Origin: Actinomyces mediterranea
Lineage (GTDB): Bacteria > Actinomycetota > Actinomycetes > Actinomycetales > Actinomycetaceae
Reading direction: 5' to 3'
Assembly (NCBI RefSeq): GCF_900155595.1
Contig: NZ_FTPB01000004.1
Span: 124,001 to 188,000 of the forward strand
DNA length: 64,000 nucleotides
The position numbers were made by a program, and so were the translations under genes. Position 1 is the first letter of the stretch. Every line of letters begins with the position of its first letter. The notes beneath the pieces were generated by a model. The model was not told the origin of the DNA, made no database searches, and worked only from the letters and a program-made list of their open reading frames with translations. Positions 26,452 to 36,671 of the stretch are shown here, piece by piece.

Positions 26452-27558
26452 ATGGCAGCACATGATGGAACGGATGGCGCGCTTGCGGCCCTCGACCCGC
26501 TCTTGGCCGAATACGACGAGGTGGAAGCGCAGATGTCCGCGCCCGAGACCCTCGCCGATCCAAGACTCATGCGCACAGTGGGGCGCCGCTTTGCCGAACT
26601 CGGACGCATCCGCGCCGCAGCTGACCGCCTCATCGCTGCACGCGACGACCTTGAGGCCGCTCATGAACTCGCGGCGGAGGACGCGTCCTTCGCCGCTGAG
26701 ATCCCCGACCTCCAAGCCCTCTATGACGGCGCATACGAGGAACTGGTGACGATCCTCGCGCCGCGCGACCCGGAGGACGCCCTCGACGCGATCCTCGAGA
26801 TCAAGGCGGGGGAGGGCGGAGAAGAATCCGCGCTCTTCGCCTCCGACCTCGCCCGCATGTACTCCCGCTTCGCCGAGACCAAGGGCTGGTCCGTCACCGA
26901 GATGTCGTCGACCCACTCCGATCTGGGGGGCTACAAGGACATCACCCTCGCCATCCGTGCTAGGGGAGTCCCCGCCCCCGACGAGGGCGTGTGGGCCCAT
27001 CTCAAGTACGAGGGCGGGGTCCACCGGGTCCAGCGCATTCCCGTCACCGAATCGCAGGGGCGCATCCACACGAGCGCCGTCGGAGTCTTCGTCATGCCGG
27101 AAATCGACAACGAGGACGAGATCGTCATCGATCCGAATGATTTGCGCATCGACGTGTATCGCTCCTCCGGTCCGGGAGGCCAGTCCGTCAACACCACGGA
27201 TTCCGCCGTCCGCATCACCCACCTGCCGTCCGGGATCGTCGTCTCCATGCAGAACGAGAAGTCCCAACTGCAGAACAAGGAGGCGGCGCTGCGCATCCTC
27301 GCCTCGCGCCTGGCCGCCGAGGCCCGGGCGAAGAGGGAGGCAGAGGCATCGGCCCAGCGCCTCTCCCAGGTCCGTACCGTCGACCGCTCTGAGCGCATCC
27401 GGACCTACAACTTTCCTGAGAATCGCATCACCGATCACAGGACCGGTTATAAGGCCCATAACCTCGACCGCGTCCTCGAAGGGGAACTCTCGCCGATCAT
27501 CGCCTCTCTGCGCGACGTCGACGGGGCGGAGAGGCTTGCGCAGGCGGCGGCACAGTGA
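26452..27558 (+). CDS. prfA: Peptide chain release factor 1
   Basis: RF1 recognises UAA/UAG and triggers peptide release. The 368-residue protein has the GGQ catalytic motif in [17 protein letters not shown] near residue 245, the preceding [18 protein letters not shown] block, and the RF1-type C-terminus [19 protein letters not shown]. The frame is open from 26401, but the ATG at 26452, behind an AAAAGAGA run, gives the normal length. Its stop overlaps prmC, whose product methylates the GGQ glutamine of this protein. Confidence 0.95.
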   Translation: MAAHDGTDGALAALDPLLAEYDEVEAQMSAPETLADPRLMRTVGRRFAELGRIRAAADRLIAARDDLEAAHELAAEDASFAAEIPDLQALYDGAYEELVTILAPRDPEDALDAILEIKAGEGGEESALFASDLARMYSRFAETKGWSVTEMSSTHSDLGGYKDITLAIRARGVPAPDEGVWAHLKYEGGVHRVQRIPVTESQGRIHTSAVGVFVMPEIDNEDEIVIDPNDLRIDVYRSSGPGGQSVNTTDSAVRITHLPSGIVVSMQNEKSQLQNKEAALRILASRLAAEARAKREAEASAQRLSQVRTVDRSERIRTYNFPENRITDHRTGYKAHNLDRVLEGELSPIIASLRDVDGAERLAQAAAQ

Positions 27559-28499
27559 CGCCATCCAGCGGTCGGCCCCGTGGTGGGGCGGGAGCCCCGC
27601 CAGTCGGAGACGACCCCGTACTCCCCTGTGAGCCCGCGCCGGGTGCTCCGGTGAGCGGCCTGCTCGCGTGGGCGAGATCGCGCCTGGCAGGGCTCGAAGC
27701 CTCCAACGCGGCGAATGAGGCTCGCGAACTGCTCGAATGGGCATGCGATGCGGCGAGCACCTGGCAGATCCGCGAGCCCGTCGACGAGGACGCCCGCCGT
27801 CGCTTCATCGACGCCGTCCTCGCTCGCGAAGCCCATACGCCGCTGCACATCCTCACCTCGCGCATGTACTTCCGCACACTCACCCTCCATGCGCGCCGGG
27901 GGGTGTTCGCCTGTCGCCCTGAGACTGAAGTCGTCGCAGGCATTGCCATCGAAGAGGCCCTGCGCCTTTCGCGCACCGGAGGGCGCCCCCGCGTCGTCGA
28001 CCTGTGCACCGGTTCGGGGGCGATCGCATGCGCCATTGCGGTGGAGGTTCCCGAATCGATCGTTGACGCCGTTGAGATCGACGAGAGCGCGGTCGCGCTC
28101 GCCGAGCTCAATGCGCGGACCCTGACGCTGGGGAATATGCGGGTCGTGCATGCCGATGCCACTGCTCGCGACACCCTCTTCGACCTCGATGCCCGCGTCG
28201 ACATCGTCGTCTCGAACCCGCCCTACATTCCCCAGTCGGAGGCGCCGACCCAGGTGGAGGCGATGAAGGACCCCGCGCGGGCGCTCTACGGCGGGGGAGT
28301 CGATGGCATGGACATTCCCCGCAGAATCATTGAGCGCGCCTGCAGGCTTCTGCGCAGGGGGGGGCTGCTCGTCGTCGAGCATTCGCCCAGTCAATCCGCG
28401 CTCATGCGCGAGGCTGCCGCTGATGCCGGTTTCGTGGAGGTCTCGACAGGGGCGGACCTGGCCGGATACGACCGGATGCTCCTTGCTCGCACCCCCTGA
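27555..28499 (+). CDS. prmC: Peptide chain release factor N5-glutamine methyltransferase
   Basis: PrmC methylates the GGQ glutamine of release factors using SAM. The 314-residue protein has an N-terminal helical domain, the SAM motif [15 protein letters not shown] near residue 155, and the substrate-binding NPPY in [11 protein letters not shown] near residue 218. The GTG start overlaps the prfA stop (GTGA), so the two genes are coupled. About 30 residues before the usual N-terminus are Gly/Pro-rich and may be a lineage extension or reflect a later start. Confidence 0.94.
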   Translation: MTPSSGRPRGGAGAPPVGDDPVLPCEPAPGAPVSGLLAWARSRLAGLEASNAANEARELLEWACDAASTWQIREPVDEDARRRFIDAVLAREAHTPLHILTSRMYFRTLTLHARRGVFACRPETEVVAGIAIEEALRLSRTGGRPRVVDLCTGSGAIACAIAVEVPESIVDAVEIDESAVALAELNARTLTLGNMRVVHADATARDTLFDLDARVDIVVSNPPYIPQSEAPTQVEAMKDPARALYGGGVDGMDIPRRIIERACRLLRRGGLLVVEHSPSQSALMREAAADAGFVEVSTGADLAGYDRMLLARTP

Positions 28500-28528
28500 C
28501 CCCGCGAAATCATTACCGAAGCTGCCTC

Positions 28529-28542
28529 GAGGTCATGACCTC
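28529..28542. promoter_or_regulatory. 14-bp perfect palindrome upstream of the alcohol dehydrogenase
   Basis: GAGGTCATGACCTC is fully self-complementary and lies in the 263-base gap before the dehydrogenase gene. It could be a dimeric repressor operator; no cognate regulator is adjacent. Confidence 0.35.
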
Positions 28543-28762
28543 CAGTGGTGAAAATGCGCGATGACGAGCCTCGGCATGACAGTGGGGAGCCCCATGGCAC
28601 AACAGGGGGAGTCTCGCGCCCACCTGCACCCCGCGCGGAATCGGGCCGCATGAGGGAAACTGGATGTGGGGCCGCTCGCACGGGGGCGTGCAGAGGAGGC
28701 GGATGATCCGCCCTCGTATCTGGCTCCGAAGAATTCGTCGTGTACCTCCAGGAGGAAGGCTC

Positions 28763-29794
28763 ATGCGCGCCACCTACATGATCGCCCCGGGCAAAGTCGA
28801 GGTCCGGGACGTCGACAAGCCCGTCGTCATCGACTCCACCGATGCCGTTCTCCAAGTCGCCGCAGCCTGCATTTGCGGCTCCGACCTGTGGCCCTACCGC
28901 GGTGTCACACAGGTTGACAACCAGCCCATGGGTCACGAATACGTCGGGACCATCGTTGAACTGGGTGAGGCCGTCGAAGGACTGGAAATCGGAGACTTCG
29001 TCGTTGGATCCTTCTGCCTGTCCGATAACACCTGCGAGATCTGCGCCTCAGGTTACCCGTCGCGCTGCACGACCGCAGCTGAGAGCAGTCCCTTCATCAG
29101 CGGCGCCCAAGCTCAGTACCTGCGAGTGCCATTCGCCGACGGAACCCTGGTGAAGGTCCCCGGCGGACGCCCCGAGGATCCTGATGTCCTGGCCTCGCTG
29201 CTCGCCGCATCCGACGTCCTAGGCACCGGTTGGTTCGGCGCAGTGGCCGCCGAGGCAGGTCCGGGCAAGACCGTCGTCGTGGTTGGCGATGGCGCGGTGG
29301 GCCTGTCCGCAGTGCTGGCCGCGCGCGAGCTCGGCGCTGAGCGCATGATCGCCATGTCGCGCAACCCACAGCGTCAGGCCATCGCCCGTGAATTCGGTGC
29401 CACCGACATCGTCGAGGAACGCGGCGAGGCCGGTGTGGCGCGCATCCGCGAGATGACCGGGGGACTGGGCGCCCACAGCGTGGTCGAAGCGGTCGGCTTG
29501 CAGGAGTCGATGCTGCAGGCCATCGGGTGCTGCAGGCCCGGCGGACACGTCGGCTTCGTGGGAGTCGCTCACGAGGTCGAGATCCCCGGTATGGTGCTGT
29601 TCGGGGCCGAGGTCCACCTCTTTGGCGGCCCGGCACCCGTGCGCTCGTACCTGCCGGACCTGATTGAGCGGATCCTGTCCGGGCGGATCAACCCCGGACG
29701 AGTCTTCGACATGAAGATCCCATTAGAGAAGGCCCCCGAAGGATACGTCGCAATGGACGAGCGCCGCGCGATCAAGGTCCTGTTGGAGATGTGA
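28763..29794 (+). CDS. Zinc-dependent alcohol dehydrogenase (MDR superfamily)
   Basis: The 343-residue medium-chain dehydrogenase has the catalytic zinc ligands in CICGSDLWPYRG and MGHEYVG, four structural-zinc cysteines in the SDNTCEICASGYPSRC region, and the coenzyme fold VVVVGDGAVGLSAVLAA near residue 172. The substrate is unknown. AGGAGG lies 6 bases before the ATG. Leucine codons are mostly CTG (about 17 CTG to 4 CTC), while neighbouring genes mainly use CTC, and some rare codons such as TTA and TTG appear. With two degenerate tRNA-like elements just downstream, horizontal acquisition is likely. Confidence 0.9.
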   Translation: MRATYMIAPGKVEVRDVDKPVVIDSTDAVLQVAAACICGSDLWPYRGVTQVDNQPMGHEYVGTIVELGEAVEGLEIGDFVVGSFCLSDNTCEICASGYPSRCTTAAESSPFISGAQAQYLRVPFADGTLVKVPGGRPEDPDVLASLLAASDVLGTGWFGAVAAEAGPGKTVVVVGDGAVGLSAVLAARELGAERMIAMSRNPQRQAIAREFGATDIVEERGEAGVARIREMTGGLGAHSVVEAVGLQESMLQAIGCCRPGGHVGFVGVAHEVEIPGMVLFGAEVHLFGGPAPVRSYLPDLIERILSGRINPGRVFDMKIPLEKAPEGYVAMDERRAIKVLLEM

Positions 29795-29813
29795 GGTTTG
29801 GTCGGAGTGCTAT

Positions 29814-29878
29814 TGGCCAGGGTGGCGGGATTTGAGCCCACGACATCTTCGTCGCGAGCGAAGCGCGCGACCACCATG
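29814..29878 (-). pseudogene. tRNA-like element without a D arm (degenerate tRNA)
   Basis: On the minus strand, CATGGTG (from 29878) can pair with CACCCTG with one mismatch, followed by G and CCA ending at 29814. A T-arm GTGGG-CTCAAAT-CCCGC is present, and one hairpin (TCGCG...CGCGA) sits where the anticodon arm would be. Only about 30 bases separate the acceptor and T-arm, so no D arm fits. It may be a tRNA pseudogene or part of an old attachment site. Confidence 0.5.
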
Positions 29879-29898
29879 GAGCACTCGTGAGAGCGAGC

Positions 29899-29971
29899 GT
29901 GGATGTAGCTCAATGGTGGGCCCCTGCCTTCCAAGCAGAGGATGTGCGTTCGATTCCCATCATCCGCTCCA
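29899..29971 (+). tRNA. tRNA-Gly (anticodon TCC), somewhat degenerate
   Basis: A 73-base cloverleaf with encoded CCA can be folded: acceptor GTGGATG/CATCCGC with one G-U pair, anticodon loop CTTCCAA (TCC), T-loop TTCGATT and discriminator T. Departures from a canonical tRNA-Gly are a C-A mismatch at the top of the anticodon stem, a C-C mismatch in the T stem, and a six-base D loop. It may be functional or a decaying copy. Confidence 0.65.
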
Positions 29972-29996
29972 ATGAACGAACAATCTCGTGAGATCG

Positions 29997-30033
29997 GCCC
30001 CAACCTGGGAGAAGTCGGAGTGGGGCGGTTTTC
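29997..30033 (+). terminator. Terminator candidate after tRNA-Gly
   Basis: GCCCCA (29997-30002) pairs with TGGGGC (30021-30026) and is followed by GGTTTTCT, one of the few T-rich tails in the window. The 18-base loop weakens the call. Confidence 0.45.
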
Positions 30034-30125
30034 TCATGCCTGGTTCATGGATGGGGGTGCAGTGACTCTGTAGGCCTAGCCGGATGCGATCGGATGCTCG
30101 TCACCAGGCGTGCGACAATACGGGA

Positions 30126-30776
30126 GTGAACCCTCGCTTCTTCGACTGCCGGACGGCCTGGGAGAGTGGTGACCTGGCTGACGCGGCCGCCCTCGTGACA
30201 GCAGGGGCCGTCATTGTGCTGCCCACCGACACCGTCTACGGCATCGGCACCGCTGCGTCGGAACCGGCTGCCGTCGGCGCACTTCTCGCCACGAAGGGGC
30301 GAGGCCGCCAGATGCCGCCCCCCGTGCTCGTCGCCTCGGCGGGGGCGATCGACGAGTTATGCGTCGGCGCCGCCGATGTCGCGCACCGCTTGGCACGAGC
30401 CCACTGGCCCGGGGGACTCACCCTCATCCTCGATGCGCGGCCCGGCCTCGGGTGGGACCTGGGAGACACGGGCGGAACGATCGCACTGCGCATGCCCGAC
30501 CATCCGCGCACTCTCGAACTGCTCGAAGCTGCGGGGCCGATGGCTGTGACCAGCGCGAATCTCACCGGACAAGCGCCTGCGACCAGCGTCGACGAGGCTC
30601 ACGCCGCCTTCTTGGACGCTATCGACGCCTACATTGACGCGGGTCCGACACCGGGGGCGACGCCCTCGACAATCATCGACCTCGCCCACGGCGCGCCACG
30701 AGTGATCCGACTGGGAGTCCTATCCTTAGATCAGGTGTGCGTATCCGCCGGATGCGACATCGCATCACTCGACTGA
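30126..30776 (+). CDS. tsaC: L-threonylcarbamoyladenylate synthase (Sua5/YciO/YrdC family)
   Basis: The enzyme makes threonylcarbamoyl-AMP for the t6A37 modification of tRNA. The roughly 216-residue single-domain protein shows the YrdC signature: VIVLPTDTVYGIGT near residue 35, the TKGRGRQMPPPVLV loop, GGLTLIL, and VTSANLTG. It lacks the extra C-terminal domain of Sua5. The frame is open from 30084; I take the GTG at 30126, although no strong ribosome-binding site is visible. It precedes the WecA-like gene and atp operon, as in many actinobacteria. Confidence 0.9.
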   Translation: MNPRFFDCRTAWESGDLADAAALVTAGAVIVLPTDTVYGIGTAASEPAAVGALLATKGRGRQMPPPVLVASAGAIDELCVGAADVAHRLARAHWPGGLTLILDARPGLGWDLGDTGGTIALRMPDHPRTLELLEAAGPMAVTSANLTGQAPATSVDEAHAAFLDAIDAYIDAGPTPGATPSTIIDLAHGAPRVIRLGVLSLDQVCVSAGCDIASLD

Positions 30777-30800
30777 CGGCTCAAGGACACGCTCGGCGCT

Positions 30801-31922
30801 ATGAAGGTCTACATCCTCCTCATGCTCATCGCGATGGGAGTCACCACTGTGCTGACCCCCATCGTTCGCTGGGCGTGCCTGGTGTGGGGGATCGTGCCCG
30901 AGGTGAGAGCCCGAGACATCAAGAAGGCCCCGGTCCCCAGGCTCGGCGGCATCGCCATGACGATCGCACTCATCGTGACCCTGCTCGTGGCGAGCAGGAT
31001 CCCCTATATGGCCCCCCTGTACACGACCTCCGTACCGTGGGCGGTCATGGGTGCTGCAGCGGCGATGAGCCTGCTCGGAGTGATTGACGACGTCATCGAA
31101 TTGGACTGGGTCACGAAGATGTCGGGGCAGGTGCTCATCGCCGGTCTCATGGCATTCGCGGGCGTCCAACTCGTCACCTTCCCCATCTTCGGGATCACCA
31201 TCGGCTCGTCGAGGCTCTCACTCATCGTCACGGTCTTCCTCGTCGTCGGCATCGTCAATGCCGTCAACTTCATCGACGGGCTCGACGGCCTCGCCGCGGG
31301 GATCATCGCCATCGGCGCCGCGTCCTTCTTCGGATACTCCTACCTGCTCAGCCGCATCATGGGTGCCGCATCCTATGCAACGACTGCCTCCCTCATCGTG
31401 GTGGCGCTCGTCGGCGTGTGCCTCGGGTTCCTCTACTTCAACTTCCACCCGTCGTCGATCATGATGGGTGGAGGGGCTGAGACCCTTGGCCTCGTGCTGG
31501 CGGCGGCGGCCATCATCGTCACCGGCCAGGTCGACCCATCCGTCCTCGGGCGCCAGCAGCTATTCGTCGGATTCATGCCCATCGTCTTGCCCCTGTCGGT
31601 GATGTTCATGCCGATCCTCAATCTCGTCACCGCTTCGACGAGGCGACTGCTGCGCGGCAAGAGTCCGTTCCGCGCGGATAGGACCTCGCACTTCCACGAT
31701 CGCCTTATCGCGCGCGGACACTCCCACAGGGGCGTCGTCGCCCTCTTGTGGCTGTGGACCGCAGTCATCTGCATCCCGGCAGTGCTCCTGCTGATCGTCG
31801 ACTGGCAGACGGTGGCGATGGTGACAACTCCGTTCATCCTCGGCGCGCTGTATCTGACGGCGCAGGAGTTCCCCACGGGAATGCATCGCGCACGACCGGG
31901 AAAGGAGTCCCCGCATGAGTGA
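30801..31922 (+). CDS. Undecaprenyl-phosphate sugar-1-phosphate transferase (WecA/TagO-like)
   Basis: The 373-residue polytopic membrane protein has about ten hydrophobic segments and the MraY/WecA family motifs: PRLGGIAM, the Asp-rich LLGVIDDVIEL, NAVNFIDGLDGLAAG, and the cytoplasmic HFHDRLIARGHSHRG loop. It should attach a sugar phosphate (probably GlcNAc-1-P) to the lipid carrier and begin a cell-wall glycopolymer. Its location upstream of the atp operon is typical of actinobacteria. Its stop overlaps the next gene. Confidence 0.9.
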   Translation: MKVYILLMLIAMGVTTVLTPIVRWACLVWGIVPEVRARDIKKAPVPRLGGIAMTIALIVTLLVASRIPYMAPLYTTSVPWAVMGAAAAMSLLGVIDDVIELDWVTKMSGQVLIAGLMAFAGVQLVTFPIFGITIGSSRLSLIVTVFLVVGIVNAVNFIDGLDGLAAGIIAIGAASFFGYSYLLSRIMGAASYATTASLIVVALVGVCLGFLYFNFHPSSIMMGGGAETLGLVLAAAAIIVTGQVDPSVLGRQQLFVGFMPIVLPLSVMFMPILNLVTASTRRLLRGKSPFRADRTSHFHDRLIARGHSHRGVVALLWLWTAVICIPAVLLLIVDWQTVAMVTTPFILGALYLTAQEFPTGMHRARPGKESPHE

Positions 31923-32343
31923 CACGGCGGTTGTTGAGGCGCATGAGGATCCATTGCGACGAGCCTCCGCGCGCTTGGGACGACTCCTCGGAATCATTGG
32001 CATCGTCCTCGTCATCGGGGAGTGCGCGTGGGCGTCGCGCGTGCCCGTGTCTGTGACACTGCTCTCCATCATGCTCACCATCACAGTATTGAGTGTCCAA
32101 TGGTGGTGCCTGAATCGGGCGATCCGCTCCGAATCCAAGCGGATGGTGTGGGTGCTCGCCTCATATCCCGCCCGCATCATGCTCTTCGTCATTCTGCTCT
32201 ATGCGCCGCATCTTGCGGGCATGGATGTCCGCCCTGCTGCGATTGCCGCTGTCGCGACCATATCCGCCTCGATGATCTGCGAAGTCGCAGTCCTGGCAAA
32301 CATGCGCCAGTTCACTGTTGAAGCGCCCGGCTCTGCGACATGA
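31915..32343 (+). CDS. AtpI-like membrane protein preceding the ATP synthase operon
   Basis: The 142-residue protein has four hydrophobic stretches (about residues 22-40, 46-66, 78-98 and 105-125), with a short charged N-terminus. It overlaps the WecA-like gene and lies just before atpB, the usual place of the ATP synthase subunit I (AtpI), a c-ring assembly helper. Sequence motifs of AtpI are weak, so the call rests on size, topology and position. Confidence 0.7.
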   Translation: MSDTAVVEAHEDPLRRASARLGRLLGIIGIVLVIGECAWASRVPVSVTLLSIMLTITVLSVQWWCLNRAIRSESKRMVWVLASYPARIMLFVILLYAPHLAGMDVRPAAIAAVATISASMICEVAVLANMRQFTVEAPGSAT

Positions 32344-32456
32344 TCGGGTGTATCGGACGCCCTGCACCGCGCTGAACAATAGCGCTGGTACTGCTACCAT
32401 TGCAGAGTTGCTTGAAAAGGCACTCTGACCGTCCGCCAACGCAGCCCGAGACGCCC

Positions 32457-32462
32457 AGGAGG
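32457..32462 (+). promoter_or_regulatory. Shine-Dalgarno sequence that points to a CTG start for atpB
   Basis: A perfect AGGAGG lies 5 bases before the in-frame CTG at 32468. No ATG, GTG or TTG follows it within 50 bases in any useful position. The next in-frame start, TTG at 32519, has no such site. Confidence 0.6.
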
Positions 32463-32467
32463 ATACG

Positions 32468-33349
32468 CTGTCCACGCAAACACCGTCGTCGTCGGGACGA
32501 GGACGCAGCACGAAGCCCTTGTGGTACTGGATCCTTCTCGTCACCCTTATCGTCATCATCGCCGCAACGGCAGTCCCGGCCTTCACACAGCATCCGCATC
32601 AGCCCGAACTTGAAGACTTCTTCCCATCGGCCATTTTCGGCGAGGGTACGTTCTTCGAGTTCAACCGGCTCACCCTCGCCCGGGTGATCATGGGCGCACT
32701 CGTCTGCCTCATCCTCGTCACCGTCGCGCGCAAGCCGAAACTCGTTCCCGGGCGGGGTCAAATGGCCGTCGAATTCCTCGCCGACTTCGTCCGCACGAAT
32801 GTCGCCCTTGAGATGCTTGGCCCCACGAACGGACGCAAATACGCCGGTTTCATCGGTTTCTCCTTCTTCTCCGTTCTCTCGATGAACCTTGCGGGCGTCA
32901 TCCCCGGCATCAACATCGCTGCATCATCGGTCGTCGCAGTTCCAATGGTTTTCGCGATCATCTCCTACGTCACCTTCATCAGTGCGGGTATCAGGGCGCA
33001 GGGCGTCGGCCGCTTCTTCGCGTCCCAGCTATTCCCCCCGGGACTGCCGAAGCCGATGTACGTGCTCATCACGCCGATCGAGTTCCTCTCGACCTTCATC
33101 GTGCGCCCCGTGACCCTCACCCTGCGACTCCTCGCCAACATGATCGCAGGCCACCTCCTCCTGGGAATGACGTACTTCGGGACGGCAATGCTGCTCCACA
33201 CCCTGTCTGCGATATCAGCCGCATCAACGCTGACGGGCGCCGCGATGCTCCTCATGACCCTCTTCGAAGTCTTCGTCGCCTTCCTCCAAGCCTACATCTT
33301 CACCATCCTGTCCGCCGTCTACATCAAGTTGGCCGTCGAGGCTCACTGA
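32468..33349 (+). CDS. atpB: ATP synthase F0 subunit a
   Basis: Subunit a forms the proton half-channels against the c-ring. The protein, 293 residues from the CTG at 32468, has five to six membrane segments. It also has the essential Arg in RPVTLTLRLLANMIAGHLLL near the middle of the C-terminal half and FEVFVAFLQAYIFTIL at the end. Starting at the TTG at 32519 would give 276 residues and no ribosome-binding site. I prefer the CTG because a perfect AGGAGG precedes it and it adds a plausible STQTPSSSGRGRSTKP leader. It is the first gene of atpBEFHAGDC. Confidence 0.92.
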   Translation: MSTQTPSSSGRGRSTKPLWYWILLVTLIVIIAATAVPAFTQHPHQPELEDFFPSAIFGEGTFFEFNRLTLARVIMGALVCLILVTVARKPKLVPGRGQMAVEFLADFVRTNVALEMLGPTNGRKYAGFIGFSFFSVLSMNLAGVIPGINIAASSVVAVPMVFAIISYVTFISAGIRAQGVGRFFASQLFPPGLPKPMYVLITPIEFLSTFIVRPVTLTLRLLANMIAGHLLLGMTYFGTAMLLHTLSAISAASTLTGAAMLLMTLFEVFVAFLQAYIFTILSAVYIKLAVEAH

Positions 33350-34178
<829 letters not shown>

Positions 34179-34182
<4 letters not shown>

Positions 34183-34997
34183 CAGTCGTCTCAAGGATCG
34201 GATCCGTCCCGTATACGTCGAATCTGGATGACGCCCTCGCATTGGTCGACACTGACGCGATGCGCGTGGCGGAGGACTTCTTCGGATTGTCCGACATCGT
34301 CAAAGGCGATGTCCGCTTGTCTCGCGCGTTGACAGACCCTGCGCGCAGTGGCGACGACAAGGAGAAACTGGCTCGAGACGCCTTCGGTTCCAGCGTGACC
34401 GAGGCGTGCATGACCGTGCTCGTCGCGATCGTGCGCGACCACTGGTCGAAACCCGAGGCACTCCATGATGCTCTCGAAGTTCTCGGGATCCTTTCGGTCC
34501 TCACCGACGCCCACCGGGCATCCCGACTCCTCGAGGTCGAGGCTGAGCTCTTCGAGGTTCGCCACTTCCTCGCTGGACAGCGCGAGCTGCGCCTACGATT
34601 GTCGGATCTGGGGACGGGAACATCCCACGAGCGCGGCGACCTCGCAACGCGTCTCTTCTCCCAGCACCTGACGGGGTGGACGATGCGGTTGCTCAGGCGC
34701 GCGGTCGGACGCTCACGCCACGGGCGCCTGCTCGTGAATCTGCGCCGATTCGCCGAGTGGGCTGCGCGTATGCAGAACAAGCTGCTCGTCACCGTCGAGA
34801 GCGCCGTTGAGATGAACGCCGAACAGGCGGCGCGCCTTCGCGCCCTCCTCGAAAGACGATTCAACGCAGACATCTCCCTCGCGATCTCCGTCGACACCTC
34901 GGTCGTCGGCGGATTCCGCCTGAGGGCGGACACTACCTCCATCGATGCATCACTCGCCACCAGGATCGCCGATATGCGGCGGGTCTTGGCGAGCTGA
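34179..34997 (+). CDS. atpH: ATP synthase F1 subunit delta
   Basis: The 272-residue protein is longer than the roughly 178-residue E. coli delta but matches the extended actinobacterial type. The OSCP-like pattern is visible in LVTVESAVEMNAEQAARLRA and the C-terminal VDTSVVGGFRLRADTTSIDAS. It links subunit b to the alpha/beta head. The ATG overlaps the atpF stop (ATGA). Confidence 0.93.
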
Positions 34998-35027
34998 CCA
35001 CCACTCACTCACATAGAAGGAATGCTC

Positions 35028-36668
35028 ATGGCTGACCTGTCAATCAGTCCCGAGGAGATCCGCGGAGCACTGGACTCCTTCATGGAGTCCTACCGCCCCT
35101 CCGAGGTCGCCTCCGAAGAGGTCGGCCACGTCACAGTGACCGCCGATGGCATCGCCCATGTCGAGGGCTTGCCCGGCACGATGGCGAACGAACTCCTGCG
35201 ATTCGCCGATGGCACTCTCGGCCTGGCGATGAACCTCGATCAGCGCGAGATCGGCGCCGTTATCCTGGGCGATTACGGCACCATTGAAGAGGGGCAGGTC
35301 GTCCACCGCACAGGAGAGGTCCTCTCCGTCCCGGTCGGCGACGGGTATCTCGGTCGCACGGTCGACCCCCTGGGCCGCCCGATTGACGGCCTCGGTGAGA
35401 TCACAGACATTGATGGTCGTCGCGCCCTCGAATTGCAGGCCCCGGGCGTCATGATGCGTAAGTCCGTGCACGAGCCGCTCGAAACGGGCCTCAAGGCGAT
35501 CGATTCGATGATCCCCGTAGGGCGGGGACAGCGCCAGCTCATCATCGGCGACCGCAAGACCGGCAAGACGACGATCGCCCTCGACACGATCCTCAACCAG
35601 AAGGCGAACTGGGAGTCGGGTGACCCCAAGAAGCAGGTCCGCTGCATTTACGTCGCCATCGGCCAGAAGGGCTCGACGATCGCCTCCGTGCGCTCGACCC
35701 TCGAAGACGCGGGCGCCATGAAGTACACGACCATCGTCGCCTCCCCGGCATCCGACCCCGCGGGTTACAAGTACATGGCCCCCTACACAGGCTCAGCCAT
35801 CGGTCAGCACTGGATGTACCAGGGCAAGCACGTTCTCATCGTTTTCGACGATCTGTCGAAGCAGGCAGAGGCCTACCGCGCGGTGTCGCTGCTGTTGCGC
35901 CGCCCGCCCGGGCGCGAGGCCTACCCCGGTGACGTCTTCTACCTGCACTCGCGCCTCCTCGAGCGCTGTGCGAAACTCTCGGATGAACTGGGCGGCGGCT
36001 CCATGACGGGCCTGCCCATCATTGAGACGAAAGCGAATGACGTCTCAGCGTACATCCCGACGAATGTCATCTCCATCACCGATGGTCAGATCTTCTTGCA
36101 GTCAGATCTGTTCAACTCGAACCAGCGACCCGCTGTCGATGTTGGCATCTCCGTGTCCCGCGTCGGCGGCGACGCGCAGGTCAAGGCGATGAAGAAGGTT
36201 GCTGGCACCTTGAAGCTCACTCTTGCCCAGTATCGCTCAATGGCGGCATTCGCCATGTTCGCCTCCGACCTCGATGCGGCGACCCGTCAGCAGCTCACCC
36301 GCGGTGAAAGGCTCATGGAGCTGCTCAAACAGCCGCAGTCATCGCCGTATCCGACCGCTGATCAGGTGGCGTCGATCTGGACGGGCACGAACGGATACCT
36401 CGACGACATCGACGTTGCGGACGTTCTCCCATTCGAGCACTCCCTCCTCGATCATCTCCACGCCAACTCGGATGTGCTGGAGACGATCGCGACAACGGGG
36501 CTGCTCGAGCCGGAGACCGAGGACGAGTTGCGCAAGCAGGTCGAGGCCTTCCACGATCAGTGGATCAGCGCAGGGCGCGGGGCCACCGATCTTGACGATG
36601 AAGAAGTGACCGCCCAGCAGACCCGCGAGGAGATCACTCGCGTTCGCGTAACCGGCGAGAAGGCTTGA
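35028..36668 (+). CDS. atpA: ATP synthase F1 subunit alpha
   Basis: This is the non-catalytic nucleotide-binding subunit of the F1 head. The 546-residue protein shows the P-loop [16 protein letters not shown] near residue 170, [28 protein letters not shown] and the alpha-specific [25 protein letters not shown] lies a good distance before the ATG at 35028, so it is preferred to the ATG two codons earlier. The C-terminus has an acidic tail ([15 protein letters not shown]). Confidence 0.97.
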   Translation: MADLSISPEEIRGALDSFMESYRPSEVASEEVGHVTVTADGIAHVEGLPGTMANELLRFADGTLGLAMNLDQREIGAVILGDYGTIEEGQVVHRTGEVLSVPVGDGYLGRTVDPLGRPIDGLGEITDIDGRRALELQAPGVMMRKSVHEPLETGLKAIDSMIPVGRGQRQLIIGDRKTGKTTIALDTILNQKANWESGDPKKQVRCIYVAIGQKGSTIASVRSTLEDAGAMKYTTIVASPASDPAGYKYMAPYTGSAIGQHWMYQGKHVLIVFDDLSKQAEAYRAVSLLLRRPPGREAYPGDVFYLHSRLLERCAKLSDELGGGSMTGLPIIETKANDVSAYIPTNVISITDGQIFLQSDLFNSNQRPAVDVGISVSRVGGDAQVKAMKKVAGTLKLTLAQYRSMAAFAMFASDLDAATRQQLTRGERLMELLKQPQSSPYPTADQVASIWTGTNGYLDDIDVADVLPFEHSLLDHLHANSDVLETIATTGLLEPETEDELRKQVEAFHDQWISAGRGATDLDDEEVTAQQTREEITRVRVTGEKA

Positions 36669-36671
36669 TTC

